Shown here one piece after another: positions 8,385 to 16,554 of a DNA stretch of 64,000 nt. The notes below the pieces were generated by a model. It ran no database searches, was not told where the DNA came from, and saw nothing but the letters and a program-made list of their open reading frames with translations. Made by a program: the position numbers and the translations under genes. How positions within the stretch are numbered: position 1 is the first letter of the stretch; every line of letters begins with the position of its first letter. This DNA comes from Oceanobacter sp045430275 (lineage in GTDB: Bacteria; Pseudomonadota; Gammaproteobacteria; Pseudomonadales; Oceanobacteraceae): NCBI GenBank assembly GCA_045430275.1, contig JAILXU010000005.1, positions 62,001-126,000 of the forward strand, given 5' to 3'.

Positions 8385-9428
8385 TTATTCATGCGCGCCC
8401 ACAATGGGCACCTTGCGGTCGTATACGGCCACCTGGCTTTGCGTTTTGTGGCCAGAGAACTTCTGCTTGTCGCCTTCCCAGTCGCTGATGCTCTTGGCTT
8501 TGATGTCATGAAAGGTGAAGTCCAGCTTCATGCTGGGATTGGCTTCTTCTGCTTTTTCTTTTGCTGTTGTCCACCATTTCCGGAATGTGTCATACGCAAT
8601 CTTTCCACCTCTCTGATTTGTCAGAATGAAGCGGTGGTGCTGAATGCTGACCCGACTGGCAATCTCGTATGCTTCTCGCAGCCTGGGTGTCCAGCCTTTG
8701 ATCTGGGCCTTGTCGGTTTTCCCCTGGGCAATGAAGATGCCTTCTTTGCGAATGTCGCTTCGCTCAATCTTGAGCACGTCTGAAACCCTGGCGGCACAGC
8801 AGTACGCGATTTCAATAATGGCGCGAAGCCGGTCATCGGCATGGGCCAGCACGGCAAAGTACTCTTCATCTGTGATGTATCTGTCACGAGACTTCTCTGT
8901 GAACTTGCGGACGCCCTTGCATGGGTTGATTGGCACCATGCCGCGTTCGTATGCCCAGGCAAATAGCCGGGACATAAAAGCCAGCTCGCGGTTTGCGCTT
9001 ACCTTGGCTGTCTTGCCTCGAAGATCCATGTAGCGCCGAACGTGCTGGGGCTTGAGTGTGGACGCCATAACCGGTCGCCCACTCTTTGTGCTGCCAAAAA
9101 CTTTCAGGATTTGTCGGCTGTTCTTCTGGTACTGGCCCTGGGTTCCCCTGGACAAGTCCATGAAAGTAGGGCTTTCAAAAAAAGTCTCGATCAGTTCTGT
9201 GACCGAGCCTCGATTTGAATCCCGCCTGGACTCTTTCTTGAGTTCTTTGGTTTTCGCCGCATAGGCTTCAAGCACCTCGGCTGGAGAGGCGTCTACAGGC
9301 GCGAGCCGGATCGTTCTTTGTTTTCCGGTCTTCGGGTCTTTCTGGTGATAATTCCAGGCGCTTAATCCTCTGTAGATCGGCTTTCCGGCAAACTCAGAAG
9401 GGCGTGTTGCTTTTGCTTTTCGTCCCAC
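8385..9428 (-). CDS. int: Phage tyrosine integrase
   Basis: I place the start at the GTG at 9428, one base after the DUF4224 stop, because GGAGGG lies about 7 bases upstream. This gives 347 residues; an upstream start at 9464 would add 12. The N-terminal part is an arm-binding and core-binding region. The catalytic domain shows AARVSD (R214), H307-D-I-K310 where most family members have HxxR, GHK (H327) and the nucleophile Y336 in VAVYDRK. The Lys replacing the second Arg occurs, as far as I recall, in a subset of phage integrases. It should catalyse site-specific recombination at the tRNA-Leu att site. Confidence 0.93.
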   Translation of the reverse strand: MGRKAKATRPSEFAGKPIYRGLSAWNYHQKDPKTGKQRTIRLAPVDASPAEVLEAYAAKTKELKKESRRDSNRGSVTELIETFFESPTFMDLSRGTQGQYQKNSRQILKVFGSTKSGRPVMASTLKPQHVRRYMDLRGKTAKVSANRELAFMSRLFAWAYERGMVPINPCKGVRKFTEKSRDRYITDEEYFAVLAHADDRLRAIIEIAYCCAARVSDVLKIERSDIRKEGIFIAQGKTDKAQIKGWTPRLREAYEIASRVSIQHHRFILTNQRGGKIAYDTFRKWWTTAKEKAEEANPSMKLDFTFHDIKAKSISDWEGDKQKFSGHKTQSQVAVYDRKVPIVGAHE

Positions 9429-9429
9429 G

Positions 9430-9672
9430 TTATCCCTCCAAGGCGTCAAAATCTGGTTCGTCATTGGCGCTCTCCCGGTGGGTAGGATGATTCACTGCCC
9501 ACCAGGTTGTAACAACCTTGCCCTTGCCGTTTATTGATGCGGTGATGCCTTGTGCATCCAGCCATTTCTTCTGTGCCCTGGGCTGCTTGTAGCCTGTGAC
9601 TTCAAACAGATCATCGGCATCAAGCAGGGTTCTCATTCCGTCAATTTGAATGCTGTTATCTTGAGTGTTCAT
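9430..9672 (-). CDS. DUF4224 protein, possible excisionase or DNA-binding partner of Int
   Basis: 80 residues. The core LLDADDLFEVTGYKQPRAQKKWLDAQGI is the DUF4224 signature, a small winged-helix-like domain usually encoded next to phage integrases. It directly precedes int, with one base between its stop and the int GTG, so both would be made from one message. A directionality role (Xis-like) is inferred from this linkage. Confidence 0.75.
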   Translation of the reverse strand: MNTQDNSIQIDGMRTLLDADDLFEVTGYKQPRAQKKWLDAQGITASINGKGKVVTTWWAVNHPTHRESANDEPDFDALEG

Positions 9673-10697
9673 CGGTGCAGGCCCCTCGCAAAATACTGCC
9701 CATCTTTCTCTTCAAGCCACCCGTCTTGGACGGCCTGATCCATCTGGCTTTTCGCCTTTGTGTAGCCAACACGCTGCCGCTTCTTCAGCCCGGTTGGTGT
9801 CACTCTCTCACCCTCTTCAAACAGAGAGAGCCATTCTGGACGCGGGCTGGACGCCGTGGAATTCTCTGCGGATAAGGGCGTCTGGACTTCCGTCTCGGCG
9901 TCTTCCGTGGCGTCTGGATTGGAGGCAGTGGCGGCTAAGGTCAATACGCCTTCAGCCTGATGTGTCTCGGGGTGTCTCCAGTCAGGATGATGGTCAGACG
10001 GTGAGTGGACGCTACCAGACGCCTTCGGGACGCCGCCAGGCTGATGTGTCTCGTCGGCGTCTCGGCCTGTTGCCTTGATGGACGCCAGCCAGAACGCGAG
10101 TGACCGAACAACGTCCAGTAGCGTCCCGATCCCGGAGAATAGATACCAGCGCTGGGACTCGCTCAGTCTGTCGAGTCCGGCAGGCGAGAGGGTTATCTCG
10201 AATGCGTCCAGCTTTTCGCTGTGCTTTTGCCTGTTTGTCGATGACTGGTTGATCAGTAATCGGGCTTTGCCCTCATTGTCTGGCCAGCTTTTCTTGTGAT
10301 ACACATCGGCCCGTCCCTCGTGGCCTTTCACTTGCCCATCGTGTGTGTCGTACTCTGTTTTGGCCCTTGCGTATGACTCAGACGCTCTGTCGGCCTTTTG
10401 CAGCGCCTGCTGGTGCAAGCTTTCGAGTGATGCTGCAGTCAAGGCAACGCTGAATGAGAGCAGGATCAGTGCTGCAACGCCGAACACCACCTGTTTCATT
10501 CCGCGCAGTGTCAATGCCGCGTGCGCGAAGACTATTTGAAGCACGGTCATTCCCGCTGCAAGAGAGATGAGAGTGCTTTTTGAAAAGGTGTCACCACCCA
10601 ATATCCAGGCGTAGTAACAGGCGATGGCCCCTGTCACTACTGAGAATGTGAGGCCCACGAAGAAGGATAGGGGGCCGGTGATTCTGTCCAGGGTCAT
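9669..10697 (-). CDS. Membrane protein with coiled-coil region, unknown
   Basis: 342 residues. The first about 110 residues contain hydrophobic helices (FFVGLTFSVVTGAIACYYAWIL; TLISLAAGMTVLQIVFAHAA; VVFGVAALILLSFSVALTAA), followed by a charged helical region and a further hydrophobic patch (WYLFSGIGTLLDVVRSLAFWLA). The C-terminal third is low-complexity and polar, rich in Pro, His and Asp. Starts and stops overlap neighbours by four bases. I do not recognise a family; an inner-membrane role in the infected cell is possible. Confidence 0.7.
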   Translation of the reverse strand: MTLDRITGPLSFFVGLTFSVVTGAIACYYAWILGGDTFSKSTLISLAAGMTVLQIVFAHAALTLRGMKQVVFGVAALILLSFSVALTAASLESLHQQALQKADRASESYARAKTEYDTHDGQVKGHEGRADVYHKKSWPDNEGKARLLINQSSTNRQKHSEKLDAFEITLSPAGLDRLSESQRWYLFSGIGTLLDVVRSLAFWLASIKATGRDADETHQPGGVPKASGSVHSPSDHHPDWRHPETHQAEGVLTLAATASNPDATEDAETEVQTPLSAENSTASSPRPEWLSLFEEGERVTPTGLKKRQRVGYTKAKSQMDQAVQDGWLEEKDGQYFARGLHR

Positions 10698-11368
10698 GCG
10701 GCCTCCTCATCGTCCAGCATTTCCTGAAGCGGTGTTGCCTCTCCTGCAATCTGGCCCTTGATGGCAGCTTTTTTTACATCTGGATTTTCCAGCTCAGGAA
10801 TTTTGCCTGGTCGGGATTTTTTCAGATCATCACCATAGTGCTGTTCAATGAGCTGCTTCTTTACCACTACAAGCTGCTTACCTTCAGCACTTTCATTGGC
10901 TCGGAATCCGACAATCTCTCCTGCCTTTCTGAAAATTGCGAGAGAGTAGTGGTAGCGAAAGGCGTTTTTCGCAGCGCGTCCTTTGGTATCAGACTTTGAC
11001 AGTGCCAGCTCACAAGATGCCTTGAAGTAACTCATCATTGAGCTGGCAATCACGGCGTCACTGGCAAAACCCCTGAAGTCGAACGAAACGCCCCGATAGC
11101 GTCTGCTAATAATTGACTTGCAGTCATTGATCTCACCGGCTGCAGCGGCCAGGAGTTTCAGCCATTCGTAGGCTTTGGCAGCGCTTTCGCCGCGCACCTC
11201 TCCGAACACGATTGAGTCATCGCTAGTGATGTCTTCCTTTTCGATCTGGTGCTTGTCCATCAATGCCCGCGCACGCCGTGCGGCAATAGTAGCTTCGTGT
11301 GGGCTGGCGGTGTCTTCGGCCATGGCGAGAAGACTCTTTACTCGCTGGATAATTTTCTCGTCGCTCAT
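10694..11368 (-). CDS. DUF2786-domain protein
   Basis: The start is set at the ATG at 11368, preceded by GGGAGGT at ideal spacing, rather than 17 codons upstream; the product is 224 residues. The N-terminal KIIQRVKSLLAMAEDTASPHEATIAARRARALMDKH is the DUF2786 signature of phage and mobile-element proteins with unknown role. The C-terminal half is Lys-rich and helical. The gene overlaps both neighbours by four bases (ATGA). Confidence 0.75.
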   Translation of the reverse strand: MSDEKIIQRVKSLLAMAEDTASPHEATIAARRARALMDKHQIEKEDITSDDSIVFGEVRGESAAKAYEWLKLLAAAAGEINDCKSIISRRYRGVSFDFRGFASDAVIASSMMSYFKASCELALSKSDTKGRAAKNAFRYHYSLAIFRKAGEIVGFRANESAEGKQLVVVKKQLIEQHYGDDLKKSRPGKIPELENPDVKKAAIKGQIAGEATPLQEMLDDEEAA

Positions 11369-11523
11369 GCCACCTCCCGATTGCCAGCAGGCTTTACTGA
11401 TTTGTACTCGCGCCGACAAGTAGCCCCCTTCTCACGAAGGTTGCAGTGTTTTGGTTGATCGCGTTTGGTTTCGCGCACGACCATCCCGTGGCGTGGGCAG
11501 GTGCAGATCCATGTTTGGTTCAT
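11365..11523 (-). CDS. Small Cys/His protein (52 aa)
   Basis: This short gene is locked between its neighbours by ATGA overlaps on both sides, strong evidence of translation. The product starts MNQTWICTCPRHG and has C7, C9, H12, C28 and C36 spacing compatible with a small zinc ribbon. The function is unknown. Confidence 0.7.
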   Translation of the reverse strand: MNQTWICTCPRHGMVVRETKRDQPKHCNLREKGATCRREYKSVKPAGNREVA

Positions 11524-12437
11524 AACCCCTCCAGAAGCAGTGTTTTCACAATGCTGGCGTGCTGCTTTTGCTGCTCGGTCAGTTGTTCAGAGTGCCGATC
11601 AAGGCCCAGATTGATAAAGCAAATCGTTAGCTCAAGTTTTGAAGTCTTCAGCCATTCCAATTCCGTCTGCCACTCGTCCAATCGCATTGCATGTCCTGCT
11701 GGATCATCTGACCAATCAACAACGTGGACGGGTGGGAGGCAGTGGTAATAATTACCAAGGACGTCAAGGCAATGGCGATTGGTGAATTCATTGCTTGCAT
11801 TCATCGCTAAAGCCATTTGACGGGCTATTTCCAGGCTGGGACAAGGGAAATCCCAAGCTGCACAACCGATGCCGAACAGAGGGTTAAGGGCTTCTGATTG
11901 CTGTTTTTTCAAAAAACTCTGAATCTCTTCAGGGCCAATATTCATTGCCATGATTTGCCCGGAAGTACCTCCAGACTTGAAGTGCAGTTTCTGGTGGTCT
12001 GAGGCTGGTGCTACCTTCAGTTCAGGGGCATCTGTTATGAGCTTCATCAGGTTGGCCTGAATTGGAATGCCGTGAACGACGACAATATCCCGCCCAGCAA
12101 TCCAGCGCTTGCCCTCGCCGTTGCAGAACTCACACTGGCAGCCGTCGTCCATCATGCCCGTGCCGTCACAATCAGGGCAGAAGCGCTTTTCTGGCCATGT
12201 GATGTCACCAATTGGAAGCCAGTCTTTACGCTTCCCAGTACCATCCATAATATCCAGCAACTGGTTTCTCAGCCGTCCGCTTGGTTGGTAGTCCGAGACC
12301 TCGTAACCATCTTTGGATTCGCTGAACGCAATCGCCCAGCCATTGGTGGCCAAAACACTGCCACAAAAAGAAATAGGTGCGCGGCAAAGCTCGCGTGAAT
12401 CGTCGGTGTTGCAAAAGGCTTTCAGGTCAATGCTCAT
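11520..12437 (-). CDS. Phage protein with DnaJ-type zinc-finger motif
   Basis: 305 residues. A CPDCDGTG..CQCEFCNGEGK segment around 86-110 has paired CxxC motifs like the DnaJ cysteine-rich domain, but no J domain is present. The rest is not recognisable; the C-terminal part is rich in Trp/Leu. It is coupled by ATGA overlaps to the DUF5131 gene upstream and the 52-residue gene downstream. A nucleic-acid or protein-binding accessory role is possible but unproven. Confidence 0.65.
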   Translation of the reverse strand: MSIDLKAFCNTDDSRELCRAPISFCGSVLATNGWAIAFSESKDGYEVSDYQPSGRLRNQLLDIMDGTGKRKDWLPIGDITWPEKRFCPDCDGTGMMDDGCQCEFCNGEGKRWIAGRDIVVVHGIPIQANLMKLITDAPELKVAPASDHQKLHFKSGGTSGQIMAMNIGPEEIQSFLKKQQSEALNPLFGIGCAAWDFPCPSLEIARQMALAMNASNEFTNRHCLDVLGNYYHCLPPVHVVDWSDDPAGHAMRLDEWQTELEWLKTSKLELTICFINLGLDRHSEQLTEQQKQHASIVKTLLLEGL

Positions 12438-13387
12438 TGCGGCACCTCACTGTACTCGGTGCCATCAAGTAATCTGCCTGCAATGGCCTTTCCGACAAGA
12501 TTCACTTCTTCATCGGTGCCGAAAAAATCCACCCCCTGTGAACCATCGTGAATCTGGCCATAGTTGTTGAGGTATGCAGTAACGCGGCACTTATTCATTT
12601 GCTCTTCGGTATCTACAAATTTTGTGGGTAGCCATTCTCCCCACTGCTTGAAGAAGAACGGTATTTCGGCAATTTTGCATTGTCTCTTGATGGCCATTGC
12701 CCAATCCGGGTGCATAGGTCGTGCGTTGGGGCCGGACTCACCGCCTACAATCACCCAGTTTATGTGGCGATGTATAAAGTAGGGTGGTTCATTTTTCGGA
12801 GGAGTTAAGCAGTTGTATTGCAGGGTGCCGAGTATTCCTGCGTTTGCAGAAAGCCCGCCTAAATTCACTGAACCCAGCAAAGGCTCCATTGACAAAAAGC
12901 GCACCTTAGCCGGTAGCCTGACCAGCTTTGGGATGTCACGATCCGCTTCTTCTTGGTTGGTGACTGTGGCACCAATCCAGATATTTTCTGGCATTGAGTC
13001 CAGCCAGTCGGAAGGTAGCATTTTGGGCGCGTTGCCAATGCGCTTTGTCACAATCAGCCAGTCGAGGTTTGGGGTATCTACAATCAACTGCCAGAGGCGT
13101 TGACGCCATGAAGGCGGAACTTCTTTATCAAACACATCCGCCATGGAGGCAACAAAAACGCGAGGCCGAATCCCAGGCTCTTCAGCCTTGTTGTTCCAGC
13201 GAACAGGTTGCTTCCAGTTTGCATCAGAAGTCAGGCGGCGGTCGGCATTTACACCCCAGTTGCCACCTTTGAAGCGTTTGTTTTGAGCTTCGGCATAACA
13301 GTTGTCACAGCCGGGGCCTACTTTTGTGCAGCCGACCCAAGGGTTGAAGGTGTGGTCAGCCCACTCAATTTTTGTATCAGCAACCAT
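12434..13387 (-). CDS. DUF5131 (phage Gp37/Gp68 family) protein
   Basis: 317 residues. The N-terminal IEWADHTFNPWVGCTKVGPGCDNCYAE contains the three-Cys cluster C-x7-C-x2-C typical of this family, which resembles the iron-sulfur site of radical-SAM and spore-photoproduct-lyase-like enzymes. Conserved features such as RVFVASMADVFD, WLIVTKR, IGATVTNQEEA, FLSMEPLLG and VIVGGESGPNARP follow in family order. These proteins are common in phages and mobile elements; their reaction is unknown to me. An SAM-dependent nucleic-acid modification role would be inference. Confidence 0.85.
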   Translation of the reverse strand: MVADTKIEWADHTFNPWVGCTKVGPGCDNCYAEAQNKRFKGGNWGVNADRRLTSDANWKQPVRWNNKAEEPGIRPRVFVASMADVFDKEVPPSWRQRLWQLIVDTPNLDWLIVTKRIGNAPKMLPSDWLDSMPENIWIGATVTNQEEADRDIPKLVRLPAKVRFLSMEPLLGSVNLGGLSANAGILGTLQYNCLTPPKNEPPYFIHRHINWVIVGGESGPNARPMHPDWAMAIKRQCKIAEIPFFFKQWGEWLPTKFVDTEEQMNKCRVTAYLNNYGQIHDGSQGVDFFGTDEEVNLVGKAIAGRLLDGTEYSEVPQ

Positions 13388-13496
13388 CAGATCGCTCCTT
13401 GTTTTTTCGGGTCGAAGCGCTCAAGCGGCACAGGCCCAGAATGAAACCGGCTGTAAACAGGATTGGAATGGCAGCGAAGGTGAGTACGAGTGTCAT
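13377..13496 (-). CDS. Single-TM small protein (39 aa)
   Basis: A short gene starting MTLVLTFAAIPILF, with one transmembrane helix (about 3-24) and a basic tail. GGGAGG lies 6 bases upstream of the ATG. Its ATG overlaps the stop of the preceding 59-residue gene, and its end overlaps the DUF5131 start by 11 bases, which supports translation. Function unknown. Confidence 0.6.
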   Translation of the reverse strand: MTLVLTFAAIPILFTAGFILGLCRLSASTRKNKERSDGC

Positions 13497-13672
13497 GAGT
13501 CGCCTCCCTTGCTCTTCTCTTGTTGATAGAGGTTTTTGGCATGGGCGTAATTGATGCCAAGAGTCTTTCCTATGGCGCTTACACTCAACCCTTCGTCAAT
13601 CAGGATTCTTACCTGGCTCCTCAAGTAATTCGATCTTGCCTTGTCTCTGGACTTCACTGGTCGTCTCCCCAT
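13493..13672 (-). CDS. Small HTH protein (59 aa)
   Basis: Starts MGRRPVKSRDKARSNYL and contains ILIDEGLSVSAIGKTLGINYAHAKNLY, a good helix-turn-helix pattern at about 24-49. The stop overlaps the next ATG. It heads the distal half of the leftward operon, just after a 126-base structured gap. It may be a DNA-binding regulator, but operators are not evident. Confidence 0.6.
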   Translation of the reverse strand: MGRRPVKSRDKARSNYLRSQVRILIDEGLSVSAIGKTLGINYAHAKNLYQQEKSKGGDS

Positions 13673-13798
13673 TGTGAATTTCCCGACACTTGCCTGATTC
13701 CTTCAGGCCCGGCAGTCGGCTCCGGCGGGTGCTCCCTATTCGATGGACACTGATCAATGCCCATGGAGTAGGGAGCCGCTTCCGTGCGGCTCAGGGGC
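13673..13798 (-). other. Structured intergenic segment with three inverted repeats
   Basis: A 16-bp imperfect inverted repeat (arms 13731-13746 and 13761-13776, 14 of 16 pairs, 14-base loop) overlaps a perfect 7-bp hairpin (gagccgc/gcggctc, 13773-13792). A third hairpin (gcctga/tcaggc) lies near 13692-13708. There is no T run on the transcribed strand, so a classical terminator is unlikely. An attenuator, RNA-processing site or protein-binding site within the operon is possible. Confidence 0.5.
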
Positions 13799-14662
13799 TT
13801 AATAATTTCCTCGTGGTGCCTCACCGAAGTAGAAATGAGTGACTTTTACACCGGTATCTTTGTCCCGGATTTTGTTCAGGGTGTCTTTAACCGCTTCTTC
13901 AATACACTTCTTGGGGCGGATAAGGTCGTACCAGAGAGTCAGATTTCCACTATGCTGACGCCAGCGGAAACGAGCGGTGCGCGTGTAGATATCACTGCCT
14001 TGAAATGGCTGCATGCCGACTTTGATTTCCTGGGGGATTTCGAGCTGGCCTGAAGGCCCGGCCCGACCGTCAATGACTTCGTTGTAAGTCAGCTGCACCT
14101 GGCCGTTGTCGAGGCGATGGCTTTGGCGGAACTCGCAATTGATGTTTGCCTTAATGGTGAGTGCGATTTCCAACATCTCAGCAGCTACTGGATGGACTAT
14201 TTCATCGGCGTTGTCTTCGATGAACAGGGCGAATTCTTCCTGGCTCATCTTTTTACCATTGCTTTTCAGCCAGACATCCCACTCATCTGTTTTCTGGCAT
14301 TTGAAGGTGGCTGTGTGGTTTCCGTGGCGCGGGCTATCGGTGCCGCGATGGAAGTCCAGGATCGCGACAAACTTCGCTTCGTTTTGATCGACGAAGATAG
14401 CGCTGTCTTCGTCACAGAAGTCATTGACGTAATTGATGAATGCTTCTGAGGTATGAAGCTCAACGTGGTTTTTGATCTGGCGCGGGGTTTCGCGGTACTT
14501 GTCCATTCGCTCCAGTGCATGGAAATTGACTTCCAGATCTCGTGGGTGAACCAGCACTGGCATCTTGTCTACATCAATCAGTTGAACCTGATTCTTGCCC
14601 AGCTCAATGGCATCTTTGATGCCGAAAGAGTTGGTTTTCTTGCTTTCTGCTTCGTTGCTCAT
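13799..14662 (-). CDS. DUF2303 (YfdQ-like) family protein
   Basis: The start is placed at the ATG at 14662 (MSNEAESKK), preceded by GGAG 6 bases upstream; the longer frame adds 11 residues with no clear ribosome site. The 287-residue product has the DUF2303 pattern: VLVHPRDLEVNFHALERMDKYRETPRQIK near the N-terminus, then an ILDFH..HGNHTATFKCQKTDEWDVWL segment. E. coli YfdQ from a cryptic prophage belongs to this family. The role is unknown, though its position beside recombination genes is typical. Confidence 0.8.
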   Translation of the reverse strand: MSNEAESKKTNSFGIKDAIELGKNQVQLIDVDKMPVLVHPRDLEVNFHALERMDKYRETPRQIKNHVELHTSEAFINYVNDFCDEDSAIFVDQNEAKFVAILDFHRGTDSPRHGNHTATFKCQKTDEWDVWLKSNGKKMSQEEFALFIEDNADEIVHPVAAEMLEIALTIKANINCEFRQSHRLDNGQVQLTYNEVIDGRAGPSGQLEIPQEIKVGMQPFQGSDIYTRTARFRWRQHSGNLTLWYDLIRPKKCIEEAVKDTLNKIRDKDTGVKVTHFYFGEAPRGNY

Positions 14663-14719
14663 GGGTTTCTCCATGTGAATGGTTATGTGCGACAACTGAT
14701 CTGCACTATTGGGTTTTGG

Positions 14720-15100
14720 TTAAATGGAACGGACTTGCGGCTTTTCGTCTTCCAGTTCAGTGAGTCGTTGTGTGTCATCAACTTCACGGAGCGGCAGGCT
14801 TCGCTGCTTGGGGTCGGTTCGGGTAAGGTTGCCGTCAGGCGTTCCAAAGAAGAGGGTTTTGCCGCGCTCCATTTTGGGAGCCTTGCTGGTCAGTTGATCC
14901 TCCAGGAAGTACTGGCCATTGCCGTCTGGGCGGACTTTGATTTTCAGGTTCATTTCACCAACTTTGTTGGTCATTCGGCAGGCACTCACCAGCTCGGACA
15001 GCATTTCACTGGCCTCGGCCTGAGTGGTGCCGTTTTGTAGCTGTGCAATGACCGTGGCAAACAGGTTTGACTGTTCTTGGTGCGGATCTTGAGATTGCAT
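14720..15100 (-). CDS. Hypothetical conserved phage protein
   Basis: 126 residues, acidic to neutral, helical N-terminus (LFATVIAQLQNGTTQAEASEMLSELVSAC) followed by a strand-rich part and the segment APKMERGKTLFFGTPDGNLTRTDP. A GAGGA sequence precedes the ATG. It lies between csrA and the DUF2303 gene, an arrangement I associate with temperate podophages, but I cannot assign a function. Confidence 0.65.
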   Translation of the reverse strand: MQSQDPHQEQSNLFATVIAQLQNGTTQAEASEMLSELVSACRMTNKVGEMNLKIKVRPDGNGQYFLEDQLTSKAPKMERGKTLFFGTPDGNLTRTDPKQRSLPLREVDDTQRLTELEDEKPQVRSI

Positions 15101-15132
15101 CTTGTTCCTCTGCTTCTCAGGTAAAGCCAGCG

Positions 15133-15309
15133 TTAGCTGGCCTTGCGTGCTTTGTTCTGCGCCTGGCGAACCTCGGCGCGCTCTACGTTCACTTCTTGCG
15201 GTGCGTCGATACTCAAACGCACCTGGCGGCCTCGAATGCCGTCAACGGTGACGGTTACGTCGTCACCGATGTGGATGGTTTCGCCAATGCGGCGAGTCAG
15301 GATTAGCAT
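15133..15309 (-). CDS. csrA: CsrA/RsmA-type translational regulator, phage-encoded
   Basis: A 58-residue gene whose product starts MLILTRRIGETIHIGDDVTV and continues VDGIRGRQVRLSIDAPQEVNVERAEV, matching CsrA along its length. L4, the first-strand RNA-contact residues and the VxR motif corresponding to R44 are retained; the C-terminus is Lys/Ala-rich. CsrA dimers bind GGA-containing leaders and repress or stabilise mRNAs. Here it is in the leftward early operon, two bases after the preceding gene's stop (TGACCATG), so coupled translation is likely. It could reprogram host Csr-controlled genes or control phage mRNAs. Confidence 0.93.
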   Translation of the reverse strand: MLILTRRIGETIHIGDDVTVTVDGIRGRQVRLSIDAPQEVNVERAEVRQAQNKARKAS

Positions 15310-15311
15310 GG

Positions 15312-15476
15312 TCAGGCTGCCTTCAGGTTCGGGTTGATTTGAAAGCTGGCTATGATGCCCAGCAGCTCATCAGCATCTTGCTCGTCCAGGTTTTTGACAT
15401 GGCAAAAATGCTCCAGGGCCTGTTCAAGAGTGCGTTCTGGATTCCCGCCGAACTCGATGTTTTTTTGATCGGGCAT
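15312..15476 (-). CDS. Small acidic phage protein (54 aa)
   Basis: The product starts MPDQKNIEFGGNPERTLEQ and is helical and acidic (DEQDADELLGIIASF). An AAGGA sequence precedes the ATG, and the stop is two bases before the csrA start, so the pair should be co-translated. The family is not recognised. It could act with CsrA, but only the linkage suggests that. Confidence 0.6.
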   Translation of the reverse strand: MPDQKNIEFGGNPERTLEQALEHFCHVKNLDEQDADELLGIIASFQINPNLKAA

Positions 15477-15487
15477 GGTGAGGTCCT

Positions 15488-16543
15488 TCAAGCCGCCTGT
15501 TTTTGGGAGGGTTCAGGCTGATTCAGATCAGTGAAGTGACCAACCAGAGTCAGGAGTTCATCCATCGCCAGAGGGTTGACGTCGTGTTTGGAACAAACAT
15601 CTATCATCAGCTCTTCCAGTGTTTTTGGTGGCTGGACTTGGGGTGGTGCTTGGTTGGTCACCGTGGTGGTCGCTTCACTGGCAAGGGCCTTGATTTGCTC
15701 AAGCTGTGAGAGGGCCAAGGCATGTACAGAACAGGCTTCTGTGTAGTGCTCGGCATATGCTTCTCTGTCAGGTTCTTGCCCCTTCAGGTCGGCAATCCTT
15801 GCTTCGACTTCTTGCTTGGGCTTGCCCAGCATTTCAGTAGGGGCCATACGAATGGCATTGATGGAATTTTGAATAGAGAATTGGCGCTCCTTCTCAGCCA
15901 GCTCTGCTTCAGCCTGGGCCTTTTCAGCTTGTGCTTTTTCAAAACCAAGACGGTTCTGAAACATGCTGGTCAGCTTTTTCAACACTTCAGCCTGGGCTGA
16001 TTTCGCTTCTTTGGTTAAGTCAAAAAAGTCGTTATCGGTGTCGATGGCTTCTGCTTTTTCGATCAGTTGAGCGACGAACCCTGACGGCTGGTTTTCTGCC
16101 TGCTGCTGCAAGTTGTAGATTTCATCCACCTTCTGCTTCAGGCGTGCAATGCGGGCAGCTTTCTTGCGCTTTGCCTCTTCATCAAAAGACTTCTTCATTT
16201 TGGCCAGAGGTTCTTCAATCTCTTTGATGGAAGACGTAATGGCATTGGCGTGGTTGTCGATGGTTTTGCCAGACTTCAGGTATGGCTCTTTGCGCGCTTT
16301 GCGCTCGGCCTCTACGCTTGAGCGGGAGCTGGTCAGCGCTTTAACCACGTCCTTAACTTCGTCGTAGTTGTCCTTTGTGACGGTTGTGATTGCATCAGCC
16401 CGCTTCTTCAGGGATGGCAGTTCACCGGTTACTTGCAGAAAAACAGGGTTTTTCTTCAGATCCGGTACTTCCGGGCTTACCAAGGCCGGGATGTGCTGAC
16501 CTTCACAGGCACTCAGTGCAACTTCTTTGGATTTATCTTGCAT
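15488..16543 (-). CDS. Coiled-coil phage protein beside the annealing protein
   Basis: 351 residues with long heptad-like helices (about 60-130 and 190-240), rich in Lys, Glu and Ala. AGGAG lies 8 bases before the ATG. The protein is encoded immediately after the single-strand-annealing candidate, a place where lambdoid phages keep recombination accessory proteins (DUF1351-like coiled coils are one precedent). The C-terminal part has a Pro/Gln-rich linker and a small helical end domain. An accessory role in recombination is inferred from position. Confidence 0.65.
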   Translation of the reverse strand: MQDKSKEVALSACEGQHIPALVSPEVPDLKKNPVFLQVTGELPSLKKRADAITTVTKDNYDEVKDVVKALTSSRSSVEAERKARKEPYLKSGKTIDNHANAITSSIKEIEEPLAKMKKSFDEEAKRKKAARIARLKQKVDEIYNLQQQAENQPSGFVAQLIEKAEAIDTDNDFFDLTKEAKSAQAEVLKKLTSMFQNRLGFEKAQAEKAQAEAELAEKERQFSIQNSINAIRMAPTEMLGKPKQEVEARIADLKGQEPDREAYAEHYTEACSVHALALSQLEQIKALASEATTTVTNQAPPQVQPPKTLEELMIDVCSKHDVNPLAMDELLTLVGHFTDLNQPEPSQKQAA

Positions 16544-16554
16544 GGTGATTACTC

